This document shows positions 1 through 8,098 of a stretch of DNA of 64,000 nt, piece by piece. Position numbers and translations under genes: made by a program. This DNA comes from Sphingobium sp. 66-54. GTDB taxonomy: Bacteria; Pseudomonadota; Alphaproteobacteria; Sphingomonadales; Sphingomonadaceae. Numbering within the stretch: the stretch's first letter is position 1; the number at the start of each line of letters is the position of its first letter. The stretch covers positions 496,001 through 560,000 of the forward strand of contig MKWI01000006.1 of the NCBI GenBank assembly GCA_001899715.1. Direction: 5' to 3'. Below the pieces are notes generated by a model, which was not told the DNA's origin, ran no database searches, and was given only the letters and a program-made list of their open reading frames with translations.

Positions 1-486
1 GCCGGTGGTCAACACCACCGCGCCGGCCGATAATTGTCGGCCATCGGCGAGGAGTACGCCCTCCACCCGGCCATCCGGCGCGAGTTTGAGCGACGCCACC
101 TCGCCCGCCACAACGTCAAGCCCGGCCTGCCGCGCGACGAGGGCCTGCATGGCCGCTCGATAGAGGACGCGATCGGCCTGGATGCGAGGGCCGCGCACGG
201 CCGCTCCCTTGCTGGCGTTCAGCATGCGGCGATGGATGGCGGCGCGATCGGCGGCGCGGGCCATCAGGCCATCCAGCGCGTCGATCTCTCGCACGAGATG
301 GCCTTTGCCGAGCCCCCCGATGGAGGGGTTGCAGGACATTTCACCGATGCGCCGCGGGTCGGCCGTGACCAGCATCGTACGCGCACCCCGCCGGGCGGCG
401 GCGGCGGCGGCTTCAGTGCCGGCATGGCCGCCGCCGACGACGATCACGTCATAAGCTGGCACGTCATAGGCTGAGGAGATGCTCAT
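1..486 (-). CDS. mnmG: MnmG tRNA uridine modification enzyme, N-terminal part
   Basis: Partial gene running off the left edge: 162 codons are visible from an ATG at 486. The product starts with a FAD-binding Rossmann motif (GGGHAGTE, residues 18-25) and contains the MnmG hallmark [17 protein letters not shown] near residue 50. With MnmE it forms the complex that installs (carboxymethyl)aminomethyl at U34 of certain tRNAs, using FAD, tetrahydrofolate and glycine or ammonium. MnmE is encoded just upstream on the same strand, as in many alphaproteobacteria, where rsmG-parA-parB usually follow; those genes would lie outside this window. The motifs and partner gene make the call secure; only the C-terminal part is unseen. 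Confidence 0.96.
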   Translation of the reverse strand, partial: MSISSAYDVPAYDVIVVGGGHAGTEAAAAAARRGARTMLVTADPRRIGEMSCNPSIGGLGKGHLVREIDALDGLMARAADRAAIHRRMLNASKGAAVRGPRIQADRVLYRAAMQALVARQAGLDVVAGEVASLKLAPDGRVEGVLLADGRQLSAGAVVLTTG

Positions 487-1013
487 AGCCGCTCCTACCG
501 CCGGGGCCCGGACGGGTCAAAGGCTGTTCGGCGGCAGGACGCATGTTCCACGTGGAACAGCTAGGGCGGATGTCAGGACGGGTCGAGCCGGCGTCGCAGG
601 CGACCGACAGGTAAAATGATGGTCTCCGTTATCCGAAGTTGGGCAGACCCGATCTATGTGAGCACCGGAAATATGGATACGTGCCGTTTGCAGGCAAGCA
701 CTGGTTGAATATCGATCCATATAGGCGCCGTCTGCATTGGGATGATGGAACGGCGGACGACCGCAGGGCAAAATGGTGGGTTTCCGTGACGAAACACGGT
801 GGACGTTCGGTCCATGAGCACCGGAAACGCACAGAGCCGCCATTTGCAGGCTGTCAGGAATGACGGCAGACTGCGCCGCAAGGATATCGGATCCGGATCG
901 ACCCTCGCCGCGCCAGTGCGAAAGCGCTCCAGCGCCGAACAGCATCACGTCGTGCCGCGAGCCCCCCACTCCTTGCTTTTGCGTAAGAATATCTGCTCCC
1001 ACGTCGCGCAAAT
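487..1013. other. mnmE-mnmG intergenic region with parS and degenerate repeats
   Basis: A 527-bp non-coding gap. It holds a perfect parS palindrome near mnmG. It also holds two imperfect direct copies of a segment that begins GAGCACCGGAAA (658-669 and 815-826), each followed about 20 bases later by a TTTGCAGGC stretch, and a small hairpin CCGTG/CACGG at 784-799. No open frame here looks like a protein. The gap is unusually long for two partner genes. Confidence 0.7.
544..559. promoter_or_regulatory. parS centromere site
   Basis: TGTTCCACGTGGAACA is a perfect 16-bp palindrome matching the ParB-binding parS consensus (TGTTTCACGTGAAACA, with the C/G variant common in alphaproteobacteria). It lies between mnmE and mnmG, about 6.4 kb from the oriC candidate. 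parS sites cluster close to the origin and to the gid-parAB region, so position and sequence agree. ParB loading here would seed chromosome segregation. Confidence 0.88.
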
Positions 1014-2324
1014 TTATTTGCCGATGCAGAAGCCTGCGAACAGTTCGTCGAGAACAGCTTCGGTCGTCGCCCGGCCGGTAAGTTCGTCCAATGCGGTGAG
1101 CGCCATGCGCAAGCATTCGCCAATCAGGACCTCGTCCGTCAGCAATGCCGCCTCGCGCACGGCGACGAGAACGCGCGCAAGAACATCCCGCTGCCGCTGA
1201 GACAGGGCGTAATCACCCGGTGCGGGCATGAGATCACCCCCAGCCTGTTGCAGCGCGATGAGAAGGGCATCCATCCCTTCACCCGTCACGGCCGAGACGA
1301 CGTGAGCGCCCGCTAATGCCGGAGTCGATGCTGCCTTCACAAGATCGGCCTTGGCTGCAACCTGAAGCAGGACGCCATCCACCTCAGGACGTACCGCTTC
1401 GTCGCCTAGCCAGAGAATGATATCCGCCGCCGCGAGCAGGGCTTCGGCCCGGTCGACGCCGATGCGTTCGATGACATCGCCGGTTTCACGCAAGCCGGCC
1501 GAATCGGCGATGACCATGGGGATGCCACCGATGGCCACCGACGCTTCGATCACGTCACGCGTGGTGCCGGCCTGCGGCGATACAATAGCCGCGTCACGGC
1601 CTATCAACGCGTTGAAAAGTGTGGACTTCCCGGCGTTCGGCGGACCGCCGATGGCGACGCGGACACCATCCTTCAATCGCTCCGCAGAAGGCTTGGCCAG
1701 CTCCGCCGCGATCTCTCCGGCGATCCGGGCGCATGGCGCGGCGAGATCGGCGGGGCCAGCCGAGTCCGCCACATCGCCTTCGTCGGAAAAATCGAGCCGC
1801 GCTTCGACCTGCGCGGCAAGGCGGCGGAGATCATGTGTCCAGCCTTCGATACGCCGGGAGAGCGCCCCGCCCATCATGGCCAGTGCAGCGCGGCGCTGAA
1901 GCGCTGTTTCCGCTGCGAGCAGATCGCCCAGCCCTTCCACGGACGCGAGATCCATGCGGCCATTGGCGAAGGCGCGCCGCGTGAAATCTCCGGCGGCCGC
2001 CGCCCGCAAACCCGGCAAGGCGGCGAGGCTCGTCTGCAAATCGCGCACCACCGCATGGCTGCCATGGCAGTGCAGCTCGACCAGCGGCTCGCAAGTGACG
2101 CTCGCCGCCGCAGGGAACCAGAGCAGCAGCCCCTCGTCGATCAGTTCATTGGTAGCGGGATCGCGAAAGCGTCGCAGCGCAGCCCGACGCGGGGCGGGAA
2201 GATCGCGGCCAGTGACGGCCCGCGCGGCGGCCAATGCCTCGGGACCGGATAGCCGGATGATGGCGATAGCGCACGGCGGCCGGCCGCTCGACAGCGCAAA
2301 AATGGTATCGCGCGCGCGCGTCAT
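1014..2324 (-). CDS. mnmE: MnmE tRNA modification GTPase
   Basis: The 436-residue product has the three MnmE parts: an N-terminal folate-binding domain (residues 1-120), a helical domain, and an inserted G domain with P-loop GPPNAGKST (about residues 228-236), TTRD and DSAGLRET. The C-terminus ends FCIGK, the diagnostic C-[IL]-G-K motif with the catalytic cysteine. It is a K+-stimulated GTPase that works with MnmG on tRNA wobble uridines. The G4 motif reads AKAD rather than NKxD, so the usual Asn is absent, which may alter guanine recognition or simply be a clade variant. The next gene downstream is mnmG. Confidence 0.96.
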   Translation of the reverse strand: MTRARDTIFALSSGRPPCAIAIIRLSGPEALAAARAVTGRDLPAPRRAALRRFRDPATNELIDEGLLLWFPAAASVTCEPLVELHCHGSHAVVRDLQTSLAALPGLRAAAAGDFTRRAFANGRMDLASVEGLGDLLAAETALQRRAALAMMGGALSRRIEGWTHDLRRLAAQVEARLDFSDEGDVADSAGPADLAAPCARIAGEIAAELAKPSAERLKDGVRVAIGGPPNAGKSTLFNALIGRDAAIVSPQAGTTRDVIEASVAIGGIPMVIADSAGLRETGDVIERIGVDRAEALLAAADIILWLGDEAVRPEVDGVLLQVAAKADLVKAASTPALAGAHVVSAVTGEGMDALLIALQQAGGDLMPAPGDYALSQRQRDVLARVLVAVREAALLTDEVLIGECLRMALTALDELTGRATTEAVLDELFAGFCIGK

Positions 2325-2359
2325 GATGTGCCGACGTCCCTCCGCTCTGTCTGCGCGGG

Positions 2360-2632
2360 TCAGCCGCTCTTCTTCCTGGTGGCACCGGTGCCTGATCCAC
2401 CGGGGGTCGCCTTGATGCCGAGATCCATCAGGCTGGAAAGCATTTTGAGCCCGGCGTCGCCGAACGGCGAAAGGGTGCGGAATAGCCGCTCCACCTGCTC
2501 GGCATTGCCGTGGCCGCTCATCGCGTCCGTGACCGAGCGGATATAGAGATCATGGACCCGCGTCATATCCGGCAAGCCCAGAAAGCTGCGCGCTTCCTCC
2601 GGTGTGCAATCGACATCGACCGTGAATTTCAT
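2360..2632 (-). CDS. DUF6489 family protein
   Basis: A 90-residue protein starting MKFTVDVDCTPEEARSFLGL. The ATG at 2632 is preceded by a GGAGG ribosome site, so longer upstream extensions are rejected. Its first half resembles the small alphaproteobacterial family DUF6489 (also found beside polyhydroxyalkanoate genes); the tail is Gly/Thr/Lys-rich. It ends 35 bp before mnmE and may be co-transcribed with it. The function is unknown; family assignment is from recognition of the N-terminal sequence. Confidence 0.8.
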   Translation of the reverse strand: MKFTVDVDCTPEEARSFLGLPDMTRVHDLYIRSVTDAMSGHGNAEQVERLFRTLSPFGDAGLKMLSSLMDLGIKATPGGSGTGATRKKSG

Positions 2633-2833
2633 GCGGTGCCTCCGTCTCGCTATCGTCCGGCCGGGCGGGCCGGACCCGGCAAGGCATGCCGCAATCGCAC
2701 TGCTTTGGCCATATGATTTGGCGGAAATGTCCCGGCACCCGAGAGGCGCTCTCTCCTGGAGGATGAGGAGATCGCATGAGAACGACCATATCCTTTTGCC
2801 GTTCTCGATCCGGTTGCGGCTCTTTTCCTCTCG

Positions 2834-3050
2834 CGTCACCCCGGACTTGCTCCGGGGTCCCGCTCCTCTATCGCATCAGTAGGTCGGTGAGATCGAGTTC
2901 ATTTTGGTCAGGGCGACGGCTGATCCGAAATCGTATCGCCACATCTTGTCCGTGATATTCTTCCACGTGAAGCAGAGCCAAGCCGGCATGCCGCATGGCC
3001 ATCGCTATCGGACGAGAAAAGCGGGATTCCGGAGCAAGTCCGGGGTGACG
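2834..3050. repeat. Inverted repeat pair, 22-bp arms
   Basis: CGTCACCCCGGACTTGCTCC... at 2834-2855 and its exact reverse complement at 3029-3050, separated by 173 bp. Each arm is itself partly palindromic (CCCCGGA...TCCGGGG), like REP-type elements scattered in sphingomonad intergenic regions. The pair could form a large stem in RNA or DNA, or be two oppositely placed copies of a mobile repeat. Confidence 0.85.
2959..2974. promoter_or_regulatory. Degenerate parS-like site
   Basis: TCTTCCACGTGAAGCA matches 13 of 16 positions of the perfect parS at 544-559 and keeps the central CCACGTGA core. It is intergenic, 4 kb from the oriC candidate. A secondary, weaker ParB site is plausible since origin regions often carry several; chance similarity is not excluded. 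Confidence 0.45.
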
Positions 3051-3180
3051 GGGTTCGCGGGAGGGGATGCCTACCTCCCTATATCGCTCGTTCGGAGCGG
3101 CATGTAGGCGCATGGCATCTCTGCCGGCACAATCGGGGAATCGGAGCAGAATTGGTCTACCCCGCGCCCTGCCCGGCCGC

Positions 3181-3903
3181 TCAGAAGAACGTCATGATCC
3201 CCACATGCGGATCGACGAAACCCTCGTAGATCATCTTCACGGCCACCCACAGGATGACTGCGATGCCGACCCACGCGATCCAGCGGAAGCGGTCGATGAC
3301 CTGGGCGATGATGTTGGCGGCGAGGCCCATCAGCGCCACGGCGAAGGCAAGGCCGACGATCATGATGCCGGGGTGATCCTTGGCCGCGCTGGCAACGCCC
3401 AGCACATTGTCGAGACTCATGCTGACGTCCGCGACCGCGACGGCCCAGGCCGCGCCCGCAAAGCTCTTGGCGGGGTTGAGGCCGCTGCGCTCGTCACCCG
3501 CGATTTCGGGTGATCCCGCCGAACCGCCATGGCCCTCACGCAGCTCGCGCCACATCTTCCACGCGACCCAGAGCAGCAGCAGCCCGCCGGCGAGCACCAG
3601 CCCGACGATCTGGAGCAACTGTGTCACCACCAGCGCGAAGAAGATACGCAGCACGAGTGCGGCAATCACGCCGATGAAGATGACCTTGCGGCGCTGATGA
3701 GCCGGCAGGCCCGCTGCCAGCGCGCCGACGACGATGGCATTGTCGCCGGCCAGCGTCACGTCGATGATGAGAACTTGCAGGAAGGCCGACAGGGCCGCCG
3801 GGCTGCCGAGATTGCTGAAATCGGCGACGATATGCGCCCACATGGTTGCCAGCGGACCGGCTGAGCCGACCGCGGCGCTAGCCATCAGGGCGAGATCAAT
3901 CAT
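3181..3903 (-). CDS. TerC family integral membrane protein (YjbE type)
   Basis: A 240-residue protein with about six or seven hydrophobic helices. It carries the TerC acidic signatures DVTLAGDNAIVVGALAAGLP (residues 49-68) and DVSMSLDNVLGVASA in the C-terminal half; the paired Asp-Asn motifs in membrane helices are characteristic. TerC/YjbE proteins are linked to metal ion (Mn2+) export or tellurite resistance, sometimes metallating exoenzymes. A hydrophilic Gly/Glu loop (GHGGSAGSPEIAGDER) separates the two halves. It lies 20 bp downstream of rho on the same strand and may be read from the same transcript. Confidence 0.88.
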   Translation of the reverse strand: MIDLALMASAAVGSAGPLATMWAHIVADFSNLGSPAALSAFLQVLIIDVTLAGDNAIVVGALAAGLPAHQRRKVIFIGVIAALVLRIFFALVVTQLLQIVGLVLAGGLLLLWVAWKMWRELREGHGGSAGSPEIAGDERSGLNPAKSFAGAAWAVAVADVSMSLDNVLGVASAAKDHPGIMIVGLAFAVALMGLAANIIAQVIDRFRWIAWVGIAVILWVAVKMIYEGFVDPHVGIMTFF

Positions 3904-3923
3904 GACGGGGGCCTTGTGCTATC

Positions 3924-5180
3924 CTATTGATTCATTGTGGCGAAGAAGTCCTCGTTTGTCTTGGAATCCTTCATCTTGTCCAGCAGGAATTCCATCGCGT
4001 CGATGGTGCCCATCTGCATGAGGATGCGGCGCAGCACCCACATCTTGGAGAGCGTCGCCTTATCGACCAGCAGCTCCTCCTTGCGGGTGCCGGACTTGCC
4101 GACATCCAGCGCCGGGAAGATGCGCTTGTCGGCCACCTTGCGGTCAAGCACGATCTCGCTGTTGCCGGTGCCCTTGAACTCCTCGAAGATCACCTCGTCC
4201 ATGCGGCTGCCGGTGTCGATGAGCGCGGTGGCGATGATCGACAGCGAGCCACCTTCTTCGATGTTGCGCGCGGCGCCGAAGAAGCGCTTGGGGCGCTGGA
4301 GCGCGTTGGCGTCGACACCGCCCGTCAGCACCTTGCCCGAGCTGGGAACGACAGTGTTGTAGGCGCGGCCGAGCCGCGTGATCGAATCGAGCAGGATGAC
4401 GACATCCTTCTTGTGCTCGACGAGGCGCTTGGCCTTCTCGATCACCATCTCGGCCACCTGGACATGGCGGGTGGCAGGCTCGTCGAAGGTCGAGGAGACG
4501 ACCTCGCCCTTCACGCTGCGCTGCATGTCGGTGACTTCCTCCGGCCGCTCGTCGATGAGCAGCACGAGCAGGAACACTTCCGGATGGTTGTCCGTGATCG
4601 CCTTGGCGATGTTCTGGAGCATCACCGTCTTGCCGACGCGCGGCGGCGCGACGATCAGCGTCCGCTGGCCCTTGCCCTGCGGCGAAACGATGTCGATCAC
4701 GCGCGCCGACTTGTCCTTGACGGTCGGGTCCTGTGGGTCGAGCGTCAGCTTCTCGTCCGGGTAGAGCGGCGTCAGATTGTCGAAATTGACGCGGTGGCGC
4801 ACCGCATCGGGATCGTCGAAATTGACCGACACGAGCTTGGTCAGCGCGAAATAGCGCTCGCCGTCCTTGGGTGCACGCACCTCGCCTTCCACCGTGTCGC
4901 CGGTGCGCAGGCCGAATTTGCGGACCTGGTTGGGCGAGACGTAGATGTCGTCCGGCCCGGCCAGATAATTGGCCTCCGGGCTGCGCAGGAAGCCGAACCC
5001 GTCCGGCAGCACCTCAATGGTGCCCTCGCCGATGATCTCCGAGCCGTTCTCCGCCTCGACCTTGAGGATCGCGAACATCAGATCCTGCTTGCGCAGGGTC
5101 GACGCGCCCTCGATGCCCAGTTCCTCGGCGATGGCGACGAGTTCCGCAGGCGCTTTGCGTTTGAGTTCCTTGAGATGCAT
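3924..5180 (-). CDS. rho: Transcription termination factor Rho
   Basis: A 418-residue product, the usual Rho length. The N-terminal helix bundle ([20 protein letters not shown]) is followed by the cold-shock-like RNA-binding fold, a Walker A APPRVGKT near residue 175, [13 protein letters not shown] (Walker B and Q-loop region), and the R-loop segment. Rho is the hexameric RNA helicase that ends untranslated transcripts. The ATG at 5180 gives the standard N-terminus MHLKELK. The 238 bp before it (5181-5418) hold no gene and may form the rho leader. Essential housekeeping gene; call is secure. Confidence 0.98.
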   Translation of the reverse strand: MHLKELKRKAPAELVAIAEELGIEGASTLRKQDLMFAILKVEAENGSEIIGEGTIEVLPDGFGFLRSPEANYLAGPDDIYVSPNQVRKFGLRTGDTVEGEVRAPKDGERYFALTKLVSVNFDDPDAVRHRVNFDNLTPLYPDEKLTLDPQDPTVKDKSARVIDIVSPQGKGQRTLIVAPPRVGKTVMLQNIAKAITDNHPEVFLLVLLIDERPEEVTDMQRSVKGEVVSSTFDEPATRHVQVAEMVIEKAKRLVEHKKDVVILLDSITRLGRAYNTVVPSSGKVLTGGVDANALQRPKRFFGAARNIEEGGSLSIIATALIDTGSRMDEVIFEEFKGTGNSEIVLDRKVADKRIFPALDVGKSGTRKEELLVDKATLSKMWVLRRILMQMGTIDAMEFLLDKMKDSKTNEDFFATMNQ

Positions 5181-5418
5181 GGGAGAGTCCGACTCTTGGC
5201 GTGCGTGGATATTATGCTGTGAAATGATGCCGGGGCCGCCACTAGACTGGCGTCACGGCGCGGGAACGCGCCCCGGAAAGGAATTGGCGAGGAATTAGGC
5301 GCGGCCCTGCTTCAAGTCAAGCGGCCGCGCGGCGGGGCGAGACCGCTTTCCCATCGCGTGTGGCAGCGCTGCGTCGCGCTGCCCCTCCCTTCGCTCGCGA
5401 TCGGGCCGGATCAGGCGC

Positions 5419-5877
5419 TCAGAACGGCCGGACGATCACCAGAATGACGACAAGCGTCACCAACAGCGCCGGCACCTCGTTAATCATGCGCAGGCGCTTC
5501 TCGGGCCACGGCCGCTCGCCGCGCGCGAGCTTCTTGGCATAGCCGACCAGCCAGCCGTGGAACCAGGAGAGGATCAGCACCAGCACCAGCTTGGCGTGGA
5601 ACCAGCCCTGGCTGAACGCGCCGACATTGAAAGCCAGCATCAGCCCGAACAGCCAGACGAGGATGATCGACGGATTGAGGATGATCCGCTTGAGCCGCTG
5701 TTCACGCTCGATCCATGCCTTGTCCTCGGGCGAGCCGACCACCGTCTGGTGATGATAGACGAAGAACCGCGGCATCATGAACAGGCTCGCCATCAGGAAG
5801 ATGACGAAGATGACATGCGCGGCGAGCACCCAGGGATAAGTCGCGCCCAGAAAACCGACGCCCGGCAGGATCGACAT
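5419..5877 (-). CDS. hemJ: HemJ protoporphyrinogen IX oxidase
   Basis: A 152-residue membrane protein with four hydrophobic segments. It has a conserved His in the first (WVLAAHVIFVIFL), an MPRFFVYHH stretch, WFHAKLVLVLILSWFHGW in the middle and an EVPALLVTLVVILVIVRPF tail, all typical of HemJ (UPF0093). HemJ oxidises protoporphyrinogen IX to protoporphyrin IX in most alphaproteobacteria that lack HemG and HemY. It sits directly downstream of hemE on the same strand with 28 bp between them, so two haem-synthesis steps are encoded as a pair. Confidence 0.93.
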   Translation of the reverse strand: MSILPGVGFLGATYPWVLAAHVIFVIFLMASLFMMPRFFVYHHQTVVGSPEDKAWIEREQRLKRIILNPSIILVWLFGLMLAFNVGAFSQGWFHAKLVLVLILSWFHGWLVGYAKKLARGERPWPEKRLRMINEVPALLVTLVVILVIVRPF

Positions 5878-5905
5878 CGCTCAACTCCCTTTGCTGCCCG
5901 GCGGC

Positions 5906-6952
5906 TCAGGCCGCGACCCTGATACCCCGCACCCTATCGACCAGCCGCTCGACATTTTCAACCGGCGTATCGGGCAGGATGCCATGACCAAGATTGAAGA
6001 TATGCGGGCGGGTGGCGAATGCGTCCAGGATCGCGTCCACCGCGCGGTCCAGCGTCTCGCCGCCAGCGATCAGCGCCAGCGGATCGAGATTGCCCTGCAC
6101 CGGCAGGTCCCTGGGCAAAGCGGCATCGGCCCAGTGCGGATCCACCGTCTCGTCCAGCCCGATCGCGTCGGCGCTGACCTCATCGGCATAAGCGACCAGC
6201 TTGGCGCCCGCACCCTTGGGGAAACCGATGATCGGCACAGCGGGATGGCGGGCCTTCACACCGGCCACGATCCGCTGGTTGGGCGCGATCACCCATTCAC
6301 GGAACTGTGCGGGGCTGAGCGAGCCGGCCCAGCTATCGAAAAGCTGCACCGCGTCCACGCCCGCCTCGATCTGGGCGCAGAGATAGTCGATGGTCAGCGC
6401 GACGATCGCCTCGATGATCGCGCCGAACCGCGCCGGATCGCCATAGGCCATGCGCCGGGCCTGCGCATGATCGCGGCTGCCGGCGCCGGCGACCATGTAG
6501 GTGGCGACCGTCCACGGGCTGCCGGCGAAGCCGAGGAAGGTCGTCTCCGGCGGCAGTGCGGCCTTCACCTGCCGCACCGTCTCGATGACGGGCGTCAGCC
6601 GCTCGGGCTGCGGCGTCAGCTCATCCAGCCGGGCGTCTGCCAGCGGTGGGGCGAGACGCGGGCCTTCGCCGGTCTCGAACCAGAGATGCTGGCCGAGCGC
6701 ATGCGGCACGACGAGAATGTCGGAAAACAGGATCGCCCCATCGAAGCCGAAACGGCGGATCGGTTGCAGCGTCACCTCCGCCGCGGCTGCGCTATCGTAG
6801 CACAAGTCCAGAAAGCCGCCTTTTTCCGCGCGCAACGCCCGATATTCGGGGAGATAGCGCCCCGCCTGGCGCATCATCCAGAGCGGCGGGCGGGTCTGGC
6901 GCTCACCCTTCAGGGTTGCGAGGAGGGGCTGGGCGGGCCGGTAATCATCCAC
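5906..6952 (-). CDS. hemE: Uroporphyrinogen decarboxylase
   Basis: Decarboxylates uroporphyrinogen III to coproporphyrinogen III in haem synthesis. The product has the N-terminal signature PPLWMMRQAGRYLPEYR, the catalytic-site region FSDILVVPHALG and GFAGSPWTVATYM. The start is set at GTG (6952), giving VDDYRPAQPLL and 348 residues, the normal length. An AGGA lies 9 bases upstream; a much longer open frame extends upstream through the origin region but has no family resemblance. hemE next to the chromosome origin is the Caulobacter arrangement. hemJ follows downstream. Confidence 0.95.
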   Translation of the reverse strand: MDDYRPAQPLLATLKGERQTRPPLWMMRQAGRYLPEYRALRAEKGGFLDLCYDSAAAAEVTLQPIRRFGFDGAILFSDILVVPHALGQHLWFETGEGPRLAPPLADARLDELTPQPERLTPVIETVRQVKAALPPETTFLGFAGSPWTVATYMVAGAGSRDHAQARRMAYGDPARFGAIIEAIVALTIDYLCAQIEAGVDAVQLFDSWAGSLSPAQFREWVIAPNQRIVAGVKARHPAVPIIGFPKGAGAKLVAYADEVSADAIGLDETVDPHWADAALPRDLPVQGNLDPLALIAGGETLDRAVDAILDAFATRPHIFNLGHGILPDTPVENVERLVDRVRGIRVAA

Positions 6953-7131
6953 GGTCCAATATCCTGAATATAAGAGTCTAGAAGGTTGTTGGAATCTGTT
7001 GGGGGGCGAACAACGGGCATTATTCGTTCGCCACGCTTTTGCCAACAGCTTGACCTTGCCGGACCCGCCACGCCGATGCGAGTCCCGCATTCGATCCACA
7101 GGACTCACAGCCTGTGCGCAATACGGGCTGC

Positions 7132-7140
7132 TGTGGATAA
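7132..7140 (-). promoter_or_regulatory. DnaA box (perfect)
   Basis: TGTGGATAA, the reverse complement of the consensus TTATCCACA, inside the hemE/PPDK-regulator gap. Confidence 0.8.
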
Positions 7141-7188
7141 GCAGGGCAGTTTCCGATCGGCCAGTGGGGATGGATTGGCGAAACGACC

Positions 7189-7197
7189 TTATCCACA
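7189..7197 (+). promoter_or_regulatory. DnaA box (perfect)
   Basis: TTATCCACA exact consensus, 57 bases from the first box and in opposite orientation. A one-mismatch box TTATCCGCA follows 24 bases later at 7213-7221. Confidence 0.8.
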
Positions 7198-7243
7198 GCT
7201 CTGTCCCTTGTCTTATCCGCACATTGCTCACAAAGTTGCGCGC

Positions 7244-8098
7244 ATGGACCGCCTGAACCTGCACCTCCTCTCCGATTCCACGGGCGAGACGCTGGAGCAT
7301 ATCGGCAAGGCGGCTATCGCCCAGTTCGAGAATATCGAGACGATCCGCCATTTCTGGCCGATGGTCCGCTCCGAGCAGCATCTCCAGCGCATCCTTGAGG
7401 AAGTGGCGCGCAACCCCGGCATGGTGCTGTTCACGCTTGCCAACCCGTCGCTGCGCCGCAAGCTGGAAAATGGCTGCCGGGCGATCGGCATTCCGTTCGT
7501 GGCGCCGCTCGATTCGGTGACGGACGCCATGTCCAACCTGCTCGGGCAGGAGACGCGCAACCGGCCGGGCCGCAAGCATGTGCTGGACGATGCCTATTTC
7601 GCGCGGATCGACGCGATCCAATTCACCATCGCGCATGACGACGGGATCGGCTGGGAGAATTGGGAGGAGGCGGACATCGTCCTTGCCGGCGTCTCGCGCA
7701 CCTCCAAGACGCCGACCAGCATCTACCTTGCCAATCGCGGCTACAAAACCGCCAATATCCCGCTGGTGCCGGAATCGCCGCCGCCGCCGAGCCTGTTCGC
7801 GCTCCGCCACCCGATGGTGGTGGGACTGACGGCAGGTGCAGAGCGGCTGGTGCAGGTGCGGCGCAACCGGCTGCTTTCACTCAATCAGACGCCCGAGACC
7901 TCCTATGTCGATCTGGAGCGGGTCAATGGCGAGGTGGCGCATGCCCGGCGCCTGTTTGCCGACCAGGGTTGGCCGGTGATCGACGTCACCCGCCGCTCGA
8001 TCGAGGAGACGGCGGCAGCGATCGTCAATCTCCATCAGGAATGGCTCAAGAGCCACCATCCGGCGGCCGGGCAGGCGCAGGGGGAGACGACGGCATGA
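7244..8098 (+). CDS. Pyruvate, phosphate dikinase regulatory protein (DUF299)
   Basis: A 284-residue bifunctional kinase/phosphorylase of the PPDK/PEP-synthase regulator family (PSRP). It uses ADP to phosphorylate, and inorganic phosphate to dephosphorylate, its target enzyme. Family marks are the N-terminal LHLLSDSTGETLEHI and the nucleotide-binding GVSRTSKTPTSIYLANRGYK (about residues 149-168). ATG 7244 (MDRLNLHLL) is chosen because upstream codons run through DnaA boxes. Its 3' end overlaps maf by ATGA, so translation is probably coupled. This is the gene called RP001-like beside the Caulobacter origin. Confidence 0.93.
   Translation: MDRLNLHLLSDSTGETLEHIGKAAIAQFENIETIRHFWPMVRSEQHLQRILEEVARNPGMVLFTLANPSLRRKLENGCRAIGIPFVAPLDSVTDAMSNLLGQETRNRPGRKHVLDDAYFARIDAIQFTIAHDDGIGWENWEEADIVLAGVSRTSKTPTSIYLANRGYKTANIPLVPESPPPPSLFALRHPMVVGLTAGAERLVQVRRNRLLSLNQTPETSYVDLERVNGEVAHARRLFADQGWPVIDVTRRSIEETAAAIVNLHQEWLKSHHPAAGQAQGETTA

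Larger units (their letters stand above)
2633..3180. other. Intergenic region with inverted-repeat pair and parS-like site
   Basis: A 548-bp gap with no convincing gene. It contains a 22-bp element in two opposite copies (2834-2855 and 3029-3050) and, between them, a degenerate parS-like sequence at 2959-2974. The open frames that cross it simply read through the repeats. Confidence 0.7.
6953..7243. other. oriC: Candidate chromosomal replication origin (oriC)
   Basis: Non-coding gap between divergent hemE and the PPDK-regulator gene, the same gene pair that flanks Cori in Caulobacter crescentus. It has perfect DnaA boxes at 7132-7140 (TGTGGATAA) and 7189-7197 (TTATCCACA), one-mismatch TTATCCGCA at 7213-7221 and a weaker CGATCCACA at 7092-7100. 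The hemE-proximal end (6955-6985, with ATATCC and GAATATAAGAG) is locally AT-rich and could be the unwinding element. No TTAA-based CtrA half-site pair was seen. parS sites nearby fit an origin. Confidence 0.82.

Noticed and set aside
517-1116. Frames on both strands in the mnmE-mnmG gap
   Set aside because: They cross parS and degenerate repeats and run into mnmE; no domain or start signal supports them.
2834-3050. Insertion sequence bounded by the inverted repeat pair
   Set aside because: The 173 bp between the arms encode no transposase and no target duplication was seen; too small for an autonomous element.
2868-3113. 81-codon minus-strand frame in the gap before mnmE's neighbour
   Set aside because: It reads through one arm of the inverted repeat and lacks a ribosome site.
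6953-7810. Upstream extension of hemE through the origin gap and into the PPDK-regulator gene
   Set aside because: The extension has no HemE similarity, runs through DnaA boxes and overlaps a real gene on the other strand; GTG 6952 gives the normal length.
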